This document shows positions 22,885 through 34,600 of a stretch of 64,000 nucleotides of DNA, piece by piece. The notes beneath the pieces were generated by a model. That model saw only the letters and a program-made list of their open reading frames with translations, was not told where the DNA came from and did no database searches. This DNA is from Alligator mississippiensis (taxonomy: Eukaryota > Chordata > Crocodylia > Alligatoridae), in contig NC_081833.1 of NCBI RefSeq assembly GCF_030867095.1, positions 71,925,395 through 71,989,394 of the forward strand, written 5' to 3'. A program made the position numbers and the translations under genes. The first letter of the stretch is position 1; every line of letters starts with the position of its first letter.

Positions 22885-23010
22885 TTTGGTGGTGCCTACA
22901 AGCCCTGAACAAAGCCTGGGCCCCACAGTGCTAGAGGCTATTCAAAAGCTTAGTAACACACAATTTCTGTCTCAAAGAGTTTCCAGTCTAATTGGATGAT
23001 GCAGAGGAAG
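22885..23010 (+). mobile_element. L3/CR1-like LINE 3'-end remnant
   Basis: GGTGGTGCCTACAAGCCC...CTGGGCCCCACAGTGCTAGAGGCTATTCAAA...TCTGTCTCAAAGAGTTTCCAGTCTAA resembles the conserved 3' end of ancient L3 LINEs (GGGCCCCATTGTGCTAGGCGCTGTACAAA...AGCTTACAATCTAA). Confidence 0.65.
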
Positions 23011-24232
23011 GAGGAGAGAAAGCAAATACAATTCCAGCTGGTCAAAAAAGGATGAGGAAAATGCCATCTTGTCCAAATTAAAACTTCCAAAGGAATATGC
23101 CAGTTTTAATGGCATCTTGTTTTGTGGCATGGGGGAAATAAGAAAAATATTTAATTAGGTCAAAACATTTTTTTTTTTAATTTGATTTTATTTTGTATTT
23201 TATCTTTTTAATAATATTGAAATGCTAGAATAGAAACAAAATGTTTTCAGTTGATCCCAAAGTATTTTTTTTTAATCTATTTCATGGAAAATTTTGAAAT
23301 ACCAACTTCCTGGTTTTGTTTGGGGTGAAAGAAAAACTTTAAAATGTCAGAATTTCCCGTGACATGAAATTTCCATGTCTTTGACCAGTTGGTGGATGGG
23401 TGAACAGAATGAATAGGATACAAGCATCCCTTAAATTGCATTATTTTTGTATTAGCTTTGTTTTCTAAATATTATTTTCTAGTGGGGTCTAGTTATTTTG
23501 CGCTTTTATTAAATGTATTTGGGACAAAGATGTGAAGACAGATTGGAGTCAGGTAAAAAGAGAGACAAGAGGAAGCAGTTTAGTGGAGGGTAGGAATGGG
23601 TAAATAAAGTCATGGAAGTTGCCAAAAGGTAAGAGGCTGTATGGGAGGGAGTGGAGTCTGGAAAGGCTGTCTGGAACAGGTAGTCAACAGCGGGTGAAAG
23701 GGATAGAGAAAGTAGTTTGAGATCATCAGTGTTGGAAAGGCTCTGCTTACCATGATTCTTTCACCTTCAGTCTCTGGCTGGCACCAATCGAGAGTTTTCT
23801 TTCACTATAATCCAGCACTAATATGAAAATTTTATGAACAAGTTTAAAATAGCTAATATTTTAAAAGCCCTGAATATGAACCTAAAATAAAACCATATAT
23901 TTTGATTTAAGGCTCTTCAACATGTCTTGCTTTTGACCTAATAAAAAAAGGGATGAGATCAGATCTTGCTCTGTCACCAGCAGATTAAACCTTTTAAAGG
24001 TAGATGGCTGCTGTTGTCACAATAATTGCAGATGACCATTTAGTTTTAGTATGTTTGGAGTGAAGAAAGCGTATGTGAAAATAAGACATTAGAAGCTCTG
24101 GTTGAGGGCCAGGCAAGGTGATATTGTATACTACTTCTTCCTTTCCTAGATGAATCCCTGTGTCTGGACTTGTCAGTCCTCACCTGAAGCAGCCCTGTCT
24201 TTCATGTTGAACTAACCAAATAATTTTTTATG

Positions 24233-24747
24233 CTAAGTACAGGTAGTCAAAAGGCCCAAGGTTGAATTGATTCAATCTTTGTAGGTTAGTTTAAGCTGTG
24301 TGGATTGAACCAATAAGCAAGTGAACAGACGTTCACTTTTGATTCTGGAAATGTAGCCACATGCCTGGAGTAGCTCAAGCAAGAAGCTGGCGGAGGGAGA
24401 GGGGGGTGCTAGAGCATGCCTCCCCTCCCGGCTGGAGCAAACCGCTTTGGCCAAAGCTAGACTGCCCACCCTACGAAGGGTGGGGGTGGGGGTAGAGGGT
24501 TGTGGGGAGATGGAAAGTATCCTGGGATGACTGAGAGGTAACTTGGAGTTGGAGGGAATCTGGGACAGAAGTTCAGTAAACTGACTGAAACTAATTCAGT
24601 TAAGTCTGATACTACATCCATCCAGGTTTATCTTAAACTAGTTTCTTCCATTTTGAAAGCAGTTTATGTACACTGAACTTCTGTTGTGTTACAGTTTTGA
24701 ACTGGTTTCCGATCACTTGTACCGGTTTGTGTAATTTCTGTCCCTAG
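24233..24747 (-). mobile_element. Family A MITE, copy 3
   Basis: Reverse-complement match to the copy at 9630-10102: it opens CTAAGTACAGGTAGTCAAAAGG and closes GTGTAATTTCTGTCCCTAG. It shares the AATTGATTCAATC block, the GC-rich centre and the long ACTGGTTT/AAACTAGTTT part. The centre has expanded GGGTGGGGGTGGGGG sequence. Confidence 0.75.
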
Positions 24748-25002
24748 CCTTTGAGGGAGCTCTGATAAATTCAGGTTCCCTTTAAACCTCTGAGCCTGGG
24801 CCTGGGATTCCACAGATGTAAGAGCACCAGCCTAATTCAATGATAAGGTACCTTCAGGTATAAGTTTCTGAGATTTGTCAAATAGAAATAATAATCCTAA
24901 AGATGCCAGTGAATAGTATTTTTTAATGTTAAGCTAATTAATGTTCCCCCCTTTGTGCAACGTCGTCTTAAATTTTGCCAACTTTTTCTCATGCATTTTC
25001 AG

Positions 25003-25069
25003 AAGGAAAAAGAAAATAAAGACAGAAAAAGAGGAGGAAATGCCACAAAAGAATAACCAGAATGATGGA
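25003..25069 (+). CDS. TOP1MT: TOP1MT/TOP1-like exon, KKxIKTE segment
   Basis: After completing a split Ile codon (AT|A) the exon encodes RKKKIKTEKEEEMPQKNNQN then DG. The KKKIKTE core matches KPKKIKTED in human nuclear TOP1, which follows the same KRPRDEDD-type basic/acidic block, so exon order is conserved. The acceptor is CTCATGCATTTTCAG and the donor GGA|GTGAGT is strong and leaves phase 0. In TOP1 the lysine of this motif region is a SUMOylation site (IKTE fits psi-K-x-E; family knowledge). Its presence here is seen directly; its use is not known. Confidence 0.9.
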
Positions 25070-25297
25070 GTGAGTAGTGAAGCCGTCTTCTTTCAGTGAT
25101 TTAATTTTCAACTCTTTTACTTCAGAGGGTAAACTCTGGGCAAAAAATGTTCAGCTTCCTCAGTGATCTGCTGAAGTGAGATCACACTGAAACAAAATTG
25201 CTGCTGACTGGTTTTCCCCTATTGATTTAATTAGGAGAGAGAACCTTTTCAATATATTGCACAAAGGTTTTAGCTTTGTCTATCATTCAATTTAAAG

Positions 25298-25332
25298 GTG
25301 GTTGAGGTAGATGGAGAAAAAAAGTCCTCCAG
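25298..25332 (+). CDS. TOP1MT: Candidate 35-nt microexon of the topoisomerase gene
   Basis: GTG GTT GAG GTA GAT GGA GAA AAA AAG and three further partial/complete codons read VVEVDGEKKSS plus AG. It follows TCATTCAATTTAAAG and precedes a CAG|GTACAA donor. Its phases (0 in, 2 out) are exactly what is needed to connect the exon at 25003-25069 to the exon at 48110. The joined peptide VVEVDGEKKSSRWKER resembles the VPEPDNKKKK segment of human TOP1, and the created Arg-Trp matches the GARW of human TOP1MT. The acceptor's pyrimidine tract is poor and the exon is very short, so it remains provisional. Confidence 0.5.
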
Positions 25333-25566
25333 GTACAACATTTTGAGGGGAAAGTATAACTGAGTGAAATTCTGTTCCTAAAAATCAGACTCTCTCTTTT
25401 GCTTTTGAATGCCAAGTCTGTCAAAGTTAACTGAAAATTCCCAGTGACTTTCAATGGGTTTTGGATCAGGCCATTCTAGAATTATAATAGAGTTATTATA
25501 CAGTGCCCATGCTTATTGTCCTCTATTTTCCCCATACAGGAACAGCCCTTATTCAATATAACTATT

Positions 25567-26660
25567 AACTAAGGCTGTCAAAGGATTAAAAATGTGATTG
25601 CCATTAGTTGTGCAATGAAAAAAATAGTTGCAATGAATCACAATTTAATGCAAAATTATGTGCAGAAAAACTCAGAATTATGCATGTACTTTGTATGCTT
25701 GGGGGTAGGTGTAGGGTGTGCGTGGGGAGGGAATTTGTGAAGGCGTGGGGGCCTGTGGGTGTGTGGGGGGTTTGGAACACGGGAAGGGGGATCCCTACAC
25801 GCCCTGGCAGGATGTGGGGTACTGCGGGTCAGGAGTGAGGGGCAGCAGCAGGGCTGAGAGGGGTCTGTGGCTTAGGAGTGAGGGGCAGACACACAGACAG
25901 ACACAGAATCCAACAGATATGTGTGTGGAGGGAAGGGGCAGGGGGAGAGGGAAGGGGTGGGGAGGGCAGATTGAGGCCCCCATGGTGAGGGAGGTAGTGG
26001 GGCATGGACAAGGGCTGGGATGAATGGGGCCCAAGGGCCAGAGTAGGTCATGGGATGCAGTCATGGGTGGCTCATCCAGGGCCACGGGAGTGGGGGAGTG
26101 TGGCTCCCTGCTGCTGCTTGCAGCCCTGGGAGAGGTATGTGGGCACATACCCCCTTGGATTTGTGTGCAGGACAGGGGTGGGCTGGAGTTCTGCACACTG
26201 CTGCCTTTGCCCCAGGAGCCATGCAACCCCATGTCATGTCACCCACTGTCAGGCAGGCAGGGGACACAGGGCGCGGCCACCACATGGCTCCTGGGGCAAA
26301 GGCAGTAGAGCACAAAGCCCCAGCCTGAGGAGGGCAGCCCACCTCTGCCCTGCACACAAATCTAGGGGGCACATGCCCCCCCCCCCACATGTCTCCCCTG
26401 GGGGTGCATGAAGGAGCTGTGCCCCCTCCACCTGCACACCTGGATGAGCCACCCATGGCTCCGTCCCATGACATGCCCCAGCCCCAGGACTCCCTCCCTC
26501 ACTGTGGGGGCTTCAATCTGCCCCCCCCGCCCTTTCCCTCCACAAATTTACCTGCAGGTTGCTGCTCTACACCCAGCTGGGATGCATTCCTGGCTGCGTG
26601 CAGATTGTGGCTGCTCTTCTGTGCCTGTGGCTGATCCAGACTTTTAAAATGCTGAGATTT
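25567..26660. mobile_element. GC-rich foldback element
   Basis: The left edge AAGGCTGTCAAAGGATTAAAA resembles the start of a common reptile hAT family (GGGCTGTCAA...GATTAAA). Within, 25920-26235 and 26275-26550 are imperfect inverted copies. For example, CAGATTGAGGCCCCCATGG at 25967 pairs with the complement of a segment ending at 26520, and CCCCAGGAGCCATG at 26211 pairs with CATGGCTCCTGGGG ending near 26297. The centre is near 26255. The apparent open frames on both strands mirror each other because of this symmetry and are not genes. I did not find a target duplication. Confidence 0.7.
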
Positions 26661-28375
26661 GGATCTCTCACACTCCTTTTATTCCAGCAACTGAGAAATG
26701 TTGTTACCCTTTTATTTCCAAACAGAATTTAAGGTCTGGGCCACCTTACTTTACAGGCCAATAGATAATTTGAGTGCAAGAGGATAATATGAACCTAAAT
26801 GTCAACTGACATTTAGGTAGCAGAAACGAGCAGCTCCTGTGTTTTCAAAGTGGTTTAGAATTATCAGCTTGTATAATTTTGAACAGTTGCACCCTTAGAA
26901 GTAGATTAAGGAACATGGTTTAAATGTGATGTGTGCTCTGATGAGTGAATTAAATGAGTAACGTGGAAATGGACACTGTTTAAATTCCATGGTCTATTCT
27001 CTTTTTAAGTGGAGCTTAGTCAATCCTTTCTAGACAAAGTAAAACTTTTATTTTCTTGAGCAAAAGATGTTTCGGTATATTAAATAGCGGGATTATTAGG
27101 TCCCATCAGCCTATAATTCCTGCTGCTTTGGAATTCAGTAATTGGAATTCCAGCGCTCTTATATTTCTTAGGAAGGTTCAGACTTGGGGTATAAATTATC
27201 CCTGGATGTAGCACCATCTGAAATACACAAGGATTTTTTTTTATCTGGAGCGCCTAATTACCCAGGAGAGTTCTACTGAACAATTGCCTCAGTAATTGTA
27301 AAAGTTCAGGAGATTAAAAAACTACTCCCCAGAGAACTGGGGAATGCGGCTAAGTGAGTTATAAAAGGCCTTCCTTGTGACTGCTATAAATTTGCAGTAA
27401 ATTCCATATGAACTACAAAAGCTGTTCTGTATTCATTTTCACGAAAGCATTTTAGTCCCACACCCACAGTGATATTTTTTCGAGAAGATTGTATTCTTGC
27501 AACAAAAGAGGATATACTGGTTAGCAATGCTAATCTGTGAAAGGAACACCAAATAAAGCACTTTGGCACTTGATTCTAAAGTGCCAAAATTAATTTCTAC
27601 AGAAAAATATACAGGAAAATATATATAAAGGAAACTTGCTAATGCTCGTCCTATCTGTTTTCGTCAGTGTTCCTTTCCAGGATTACTTTAAAACCACTGG
27701 GAAATGTAAGAGCCATGTTGCATTTGCTTATGCTTTATGAGCTCTAGAAAGAAGCGTTCTAAAAATATATGGTAGACAAATTCCTCATCTATTTCATTTT
27801 GAATGGAATAAAAAAAGAATAACCTGCTTTGCAGTCGGTATTCAATGACCTCTTTTTATTCCCAGCAGACTGCCTCAGTCAGCCTTGCTAACGAAATAAC
27901 TTACCTCCACTTCTTTAAAAAGTAAACTCTTCGAAATTGGAGTGTATGATCCTGCAAACAAATGCGTGCATAATCTGACTTGTGTGAGCCTTGCCATCAG
28001 ACTAAGGTGCATTATTGTTTGCAGAATTCAACACCATAATTTAACTCCGTAATTAAATACAGAAGACGGTAAAGATTTGAGACAACAGCCTTTATTATAA
28101 GTTCCAAATTGCTCGAGGGAATTTTCCCACACAGCAGTTTCAATGAGAAATGAAAAACAAATCTTGCATCTGCCTTTCTCCGAAGCCAGCTACCCATTTG
28201 TTTCTCCCAATCAGGAGAACTGTGGGAATACTAGCACAAATAAAGGCTTTAGTGTTTTTCCAGTGAGTATCCTAGATCTGCTCTTTATAGGGTGCTTCAT
28301 AACCTGCAGATTTCAAAACAGCATGATAAAGACTTTTTTTATGCCAAGCCTTTACTATTTCAAGTATGAGCAGAG

Positions 28376-28525
28376 AGGTGGATGAACCACGCTAATCTGA
28401 AGTCAGGCAGAAGGTAGGGTGACAGCCGTTCGTAGCGTCTGACAAAGTAAGCTGTTTCTTATGAAAGCTCATGTCTCTCTGAACCAGTTAGTCTCTAAGG
28501 TGCCAGCCTGTCCTAGCTTCTGCCT
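28376..28525 (-). repeat. Dispersed repeat C, reversed copy
   Basis: GACAAAGTAAGC...CTTATGAAAGCTCATG...AGTTAGTCTCTAAGGTGCCA is the reverse complement of the ACTTCATCAG/CATAAGC/GCACCTT...TAACTA order seen at 20333-20475; it is strongly diverged. Confidence 0.5.
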
Positions 28526-30069
28526 GTATTTTCAAATCTTTGATCGTAGAGTTACTATCTTCATTGGATTGAGTGAAATTCTGCTTTTCTTGCACACGGT
28601 GCAGCCCTTTCTAGTCTGTAGGGTTGCACTGTAGGGTTGCACCAGGGTGGATGAACGTGCCAAAAGAAAAAGACAAAACTACCGAAAGACCTCCAAAAGG
28701 AAGGCATAAATACCCCTTTTGCATTGGTTACATTAATTGAATGTTGAGTACTGAGAGCAGGGTGCTGTCTCTAGTCCCTTGGGATATTATTCAAAACATG
28801 ACAGGCATGTCATCTCTAACCTCCCTATGTGATATATTAATATCTCATGTGCCTCTAGCAGAGTGGCAGTGCAGAAGTAATCCACATTTTAACTTTAAAA
28901 CCAGTTATTGCATGCAATGCCATGGTGCCCCAGCAGCAGGCCGGAGCTTAAGAAACAGTAAATCATTCCTGTGCTGATGGGTATGCTTCTCAGGACCAGT
29001 GGCCTCTGCATTTAATCAGAAGAAAGGAAGTCATTAATTAGTTTGTAACTCCCTGTCAGTGCAACACCACTGCTTAATTAAGTTGCTCTCAAGTAACTGT
29101 AGGATTATTAAGCAATAAGATAAAATAGTAGGTGAATTTTTACACCATAATTAAAGCCTGAAGTGTTGAAGCAACTTATTTGAGATCTAAAACTACTTTA
29201 AAAATTATTTTAAAAGATCAATTACAAAGAAAATGCCCATTAAAATCTTCCATCATCAAAAGTAATTAATGACCATGAACTTGATGATAGTATACCAAGA
29301 AAACTGGGCCAAGTTTCAGTCTGCTGAGAATTTGGCCCTTTAAGTTGAGATAGGAATAGAAAACTCATCATGAATAAGTTAAAGGGTCATTCTCAATAAT
29401 TTTTCTATGCTTCTTCATAGTCTTATATGGAGAGGCTTGTCTGGTTAATGAGTTGTGACCAAGGTGTTTTGTAAATTGTAGTGCTATAATTCATGTCAAT
29501 AAATCAAGATATATATTTCCCCCCCATTTTTCTTGACTAAACTTTCTGTTAATTATAATTGTCTCTCTCTGTGTTTAATTCTAAATTAATTACAGGAGTT
29601 TTTGGAAAGGTTTTAAATTAAGTTAAATATAACACTTTTTTTTTCTCCAAGTGCAATGATGCTTGACAGTTCTTGCCAATAAATTGGTCAGGAATTTGTT
29701 TGATGAAACTTTTCATCTAAGCAATCTTTCACAAAAACTGAAACTTTTCCTGGCGCATATACATGGGAACGGTTTCTTGGGTTTAGGGTAAAATTTCTGA
29801 TCAGAACTGGGGAGAAGAGGCTCACTAACTCTTTCAGCCCAGCATGAATGGGTACTTACTAGAGAGACCCAATTTTAAGTCACTGTTCTGTTTGATTCAG
29901 ATAAAGACTTTCATCTGTCTCCCAGGTCCTATTTAAGTGCCCTATCTTTGGACTGTAGCTTCAATCCCTGCCTTTTTCTCCCCTATTGGAGATGTTTCAC
30001 TTTTCTGTAAGCAACTAAATATTTCTGTAAGCAACCAGAACAGGAAGGGGGTGGGAGGAGAGACACTAA

Positions 30070-30215
30070 GTCTACAGCCCCATGGATTTGGGGTACCTGC
30101 CTTGGAAAAAGAAGACCTTGGATCAAGTTCCTTGCCTGAATCAGGCAGAGCAGGAATTTGAACCTGGATATCCTAAATCCTAGATGAGTGCCTTATTTAG
30201 TAGCCTAGTAGATGG
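30070..30215 (-). repeat. tRNA-like SINE/foldback repeat fragment
   Basis: AAGTTCCTTGCCTGAATCAGGCAGAGCAGGAATTTGAACCTGGATATCC...GAGTGCCTTATTTAGTAGCC shows the GAACCTGG box and the AGTGCCcTAaccacTgGGC end of a tRNA-like repeat. Its other arm is represented at 52353-52475. The identification is by eye. Confidence 0.45.
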
Positions 30216-30794
30216 GGGAAGACCTAGTAAATATTCTGGGGTTGGTGAGGTGCACTCTTTTTCTAATCTCTTGCTTTTCAAAGGTGTCTGCTTCATCCAA
30301 TGCAAAACAATAACACTTTTTTGAATTTTTGAATTTTTGGCAGGATAGGAAAGCCATTAATATGCCTGAACACTTGGTTTGGTAAGCACACACATGGGCT
30401 TTGTTGAATGCGTGTAGACCTCTGTGATAAGCTGCATCGGTGTCCTCCAACATCCAAGTGTGCGTTTCTCTGCCCCGCCCCCAGCTCCAAGGAGACAATT
30501 TGAGATTTGAGCTGGAGTTCACTGCTTCAACTGAGCACAGAGCATACCCATTCCCATGACTACTTTGGGGCCAGGAAAACACAGCCCTGCACTGTGCTCC
30601 AAGGCTACAGAGAGATGCAGAGTGCTGAGGCAGCTCTGGTCCCTGCAAGTGACCCTGAACAGTCAGGGCAACCCAACCAAATTCAGGCAGACCAAGAGCC
30701 AGCATGTGGTGTGGCCAGCTTGGCAGGATGGGGCCAGGCCAGATTTGGTCTTGGGCGGGCATTGTCAGGCTGGCCCATGTCCAGGAGAGGCAGG

Positions 30795-30986
30795 GGCCGG
30801 TTGCCAAAGGAAGTGGTGCTCTCCCCTACCCTGGGGGTCTTCAAGAGGAGGTTAGATATGCATCTAGCTGGGATCATCTAGACCCAGCACTCTTTCCTGC
30901 TTATGCAGGGGGTCAGACTCGATGATCTATTGAGGTCCCTTCCAACCCTAACATCTATGAATCTATAACATCTATGAATCTATGAC
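30795..30986 (+). mobile_element. CR1 LINE 3' end
   Basis: GGTTGCCAAAGGAAGTGGTGCTCTC...CTTCAAGAGGAGGTTAGATATGCATCTAGC encodes the CR1 C-terminal motif LPKEVVLSPTLGVFKRRLDMHLAG. It is followed by the 3' tail with GACTCGATGATCTATTGAGGTCCC and two copies of ACATCTATGAATCTAT. Confidence 0.9.
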
Positions 30987-31160
30987 CTGCCCCTAATGAA
31001 ACCGTGCTGGTTGCCCTTAAGCATCATCCCCGATGCCGGCCCATCACAGATGTGCTCCTTGATGATCTTCTCAAAGAGTTTCCCCAGGATTGAGGTAAAA
31101 CTGACGGGCCTATAGTTGCCCAGGTCCTCCCTCCTCCCTTTTTTAAAGATGGGGACCACA
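30987..31160 (-). mobile_element. CR1 LINE, reverse transcriptase fragment
   Basis: Read on the minus strand this encodes the early RT region FKKGREEDLGNYRPVSFTSI followed by LGKLFEKIIKEHICDG, the NYRPVSLTS-type block shared by CR1 elements. It abuts a plus-strand CR1 3' end on its left and another minus-strand CR1 3' end on its right. Confidence 0.85.
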
Positions 31161-31232
31161 TTTCATAGATTTCATAGACATTTGGGCTGGAAGGGACCCT
31201 GGAGGATCATCGAGTCCAGCCCCCTGCCCAAA
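31161..31232 (-). mobile_element. CR1 LINE 3'-end fragment
   Basis: TTTCATAGATTTCATAGACATTTGGGCTGGAAGGGACC...TCATCGAGTCCAGCCCC is the reverse complement of the tail of the CR1 copy at 15850-15922 and the same subfamily. Confidence 0.9.
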
Positions 31233-31680
31233 CTTCTGTCGCATGAGCTCAAAAAGGCCATGCCAACTCTGTGCCTAGTACTCTGGAGGGACAAGAGCGG
31301 GAGGAAAAGGAGCTGCCAACACAGGAACAGAGTCAGTGAGTTTGTGCACGGGGTCAATTGCTGGAGTGGACATTGATGCGCCTGCAACTAACAAGAAGAG
31401 AGGCACTCTGGGTCTCCTCTCAAAAACCTCACAGCAGGGAATGAAGGTGAGGGGAGGGATTGTGAGCAGGAGTTCCCCAGGAGGATGTGGTCCCTCAGGG
31501 CAGCTCGCCAGTCAGTACTGCCCTGGGTGGTTGGCTGCTCTCGGGACTCCCCAGCAGCCCAGGGAGCCTGCAGAACACACCAGGATGTGTGCACAGGGGT
31601 CCCTCTGCAGCACCCACCTGGCCCCTGTAACATTCGCTCAGTGCTATCCCTGTGAGGTTTTTTCTACCAGGAAAATAAAA
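31233..31680. other. GC-richer block, unidentified
   Basis: Sequence adjoining the CR1 cluster is richer in G and C and carries overlapping short open frames on both strands, but I recognise no protein family or repeat termini. It may be part of an older composite insertion. Confidence 0.3.
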
Positions 31681-34600
31681 CCATGACATTTTTTGTGGTT
31701 CATTTGAACACCTGTAGGTTGCCTGGGTAAATATACACAAACCACCATTTAAGAGATGTCAGTTGTCTTTTGCTGACAAGATGTAATCTGTTCTGTAGTT
31801 GACAATCATGCTTATGCCCTTATAAAAGAAAATTCTTGTTGAATACACTTAGCTCTTTTCAGATTCATCTCTGTGATCAAAAAGAGATCAAAACAGCCGA
31901 AAAAAACCCAGGGTTTATATTGAGGATGCTTTTATGTCTAATTGTCTCTACAGATTTAAATCATTTTGTCGCCTATGAAGTAGCAATAGCTCTTCCAAGC
32001 ACCGCCTATGACTGTCAGATCAAAATCGGTGACGGCGGTAGGGTTAGACTTCTGCAGTCAAAATGTTTTAGTGGTTTGGCTATAAACCCCAAAGCAAAAC
32101 CAACCCTCAAGGACCTTGTTACTGAGCACCTTTTGGGATTTTGCAGTAAGCGGGACTTTGCTATTCTCCTTAACATCTGATGTCCTTCCTTGTAAGGTGA
32201 AATGTGTCTTGTCAAAAGCCAAGAAAGAAGCTAAAGTCGAAATGTTGTGTCAGATTCATGTTCAACATGTAAAAATAATTGCATTGGGCCAGGTTCTGAG
32301 TTGTGGCTAAGAGATGCTTTGTGCTGCTCAGAGATGGAGGGGAGGGCCCTGATTGTTACCTTGCAAAGCACCGGCCCATCCCCTCCATGTCTATTCGAGG
32401 GTTTGATCCAAAACCTCCTGAAAGCAATGGGGGTCTTTCCATTTATTTGGTGAAAGTAGGAAGACTTGCTTTGATGCCGGGATTAGTCAGGTAGCCAGAT
32501 AAGCCGGCTTGAGGGCTGCTTTGCACTGTCAAGGATGTAAACTTTAAGCAGTCTGAAAAATACATGCTGAGCCAATAACAAAATATTATGCAGCTAACCT
32601 CAGTTTCCTGCTCATTGGTATTCAGTCAAATGTATCTCTGGTGACCAGACTGAATAACAGGGAAAGGTTAAGAGAACATGCCAAACATATTTAGGCTAAA
32701 GGAAAGACTTGAGGGGAAATGCAAAAGGCTATAAAACACACTGTGCATTATAAACGGGAGGGGTTCCATGGTTGTCACTAGTCAACTGGGACCAAACGAG
32801 AAGTAACGAGCTGAAGATGCTGTAGAACACATGAGGATATTAGGAAAAATATTCTTACAAGAAGCGTCCAAAAATTCAAACACGTTGCCGTGGGTAGCTG
32901 TGGAGTTGTCACCATTGGAGGTGCTAGCCGATAGGCAGGTAGGCATGTTGGTCTTGAAACAGCGGTCCTTCAATATCTGTTGTGTAAGTGAAGTTTAAAG
33001 TAAATGACCATTTATAAAGAGAACTAGAGCTATATGTGATTTTTTTTTTTCCTTGATGCATAAGTTTCTGTGTAGTTGGTGCTTATTGTCTTTTTTTAAT
33101 AGTGTGAGATTGCACTGGTATGCCCACCAACAATTTCTGTCTCAATTGATTCTTCAGCAAAGTAACTGCTTGCTGTAAAATATTTTGCTGCTAATTCCAC
33201 CACTGAGATTGGAGATCATTTGCTCCCACTCTCCTGATTTTTAGTTTAGAGGTAAATTGTATAATTTGTGTGGCTGTTTTTCTTGGATTGATAGCTTAAG
33301 GGTGAAAACTAATAGCAATAAACAATTGAAAGGTAGCTTTATTGGCTAACACTTGGAAGCAAATGCTTAGCATCTTACATTAAAAATATATATATCCAAA
33401 GGCTGAGCCGGAAGAATTCTTATGTGCTCAGTTTTGTGCTCATCTTTTTTTATTGACAGAAGATGATGATAGGTCTCTTTCATGTAATGTCTTGTCATTA
33501 ACTTCACTATTTATTGACATTTTGACTGTCATTGCCACAGAACTGTTATGTTTATACTTATGTTTTATGGTGCTATGTTTACTTAGAGAGAACCCTAAAA
33601 ACATTTCACAGATGTAACAGGGTTGAAATACTGCCAGCATCCAGTGAGAAATCGCGTAGCTGGTAAATGCTATGGCATCAAAGTCATCTGGGCTGTGCTG
33701 TTACAAAAACACTTAGGGCCAGCTCCTAGTTCGCATATTAGACACCTAAATATGAACCTGTTCCAAACCCGCTTGAGTCCCTGAAAAAATATGAATGTAC
33801 CTCCTTTTGTAATAGTCTGAAGACTAAGTCTGACCAAAAGCAGCAACTAGAAGCAAGATGCACCCTTCGTTTGCATTAACTGTATTTTTGGGGGACTTGA
33901 GCATGGTGGAATAGGCATCTCATAAGTAATCTTACTCTTTATCTGCATAATAATTGCATTGGAGGAGGGGAAATTCTATTTATTCTTAACTGGCACGAGC
34001 CAGAGTTGTCATATCGGTTGCTTATATTTTAGTATTGTTTGGATCTTCATGAGAACATTCTTGAGCATCTCTCTGAATCTAGAAGATTGGGTGGTCCTGA
34101 AATGCATGCTCCCTGCCTGCAAGGTCAGGAAATAAAATAGTTTAAAGACAAGGACCAACGTCATGATTGAGATAGAGCCAGATAATTTTTCAAATGCAAG
34201 GCATTTTTTTTAGGTCTACTTTTCCTAAGCGATGGACCTGCCTTGGTGCTTTATGGAAGGCTTATTCCCAACTCTGTAGGCCTTGGCATGGAAGGTTCCC
34301 AGTTCCAGAGCCGTATGAACTGGGGTTGCATCCTTTCTTCTTGCTTGTCCACTTGATTTAAATAAGTATGTGTATGTGTGTTCGTATGAGTAGGAGGGAA
34401 TGAAAAAAAAAAGTTTGCTTTTAGCCTTAAAAATATTCAGAATAAGTGTTCCATCTGGTTTTGCTAGAGGTTATGATCTATAGATGTTAAGGAGAATGGA
34501 AAACATAATTGAAGAGGGGGTGGTTTGATACTTAACAAAGACATTTTCTTCAGCTTCGTAACGGGAATCAAATGGATGCTAACATTAGATAATATAGTAA

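Larger units (their letters stand above)
19352..25002 (+). other. Intron of the topoisomerase gene (5.65 kb)
   Basis: Runs from the GTAAGT donor to a TTTTTCTCATGCATTTTCAG acceptor. It contains several listed repeats: two copies of a dispersed repeat, a hAT element, a solo LTR, MIR and L3 remnants and a family A MITE. The stretches between them (for example 21701-22086 and 23020-24232) show no exon and no repeat I recognise. Confidence 0.75.

Noticed and set aside
25718..26634. Gly/Pro-rich open frames up to 145 codons on both strands
   Set aside because: Products of GC-rich simple sequence and an internal inverted repeat.
28655..28710. Lysine-rich stretch VPKEKDKTTERPPKGRHK as the missing exon
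   Set aside because: No GT donor in the required phase and no pyrimidine tract before it.
30205..30807. 200-codon minus-strand open frame
   Set aside because: It overlaps repeat fragments (tRNA-like repeat and CR1 edge) and shows no protein family features.
31861..31910. Possible exon IHLCDQKEIKTAEKNPG with phases 0 and 2
   Set aside because: It would also bridge the 25069 and 48110 exons, but the donor GTTTAT is poor and the peptide has no TOP1 resemblance; the 25298 candidate is better.
32192..32300. VKCVLSKAKKEAKVEML after TTGTAAG as an exon
   Set aside because: The acceptor is plausible but no donor gives the phase needed, and the frame runs on into non-conserved sequence.
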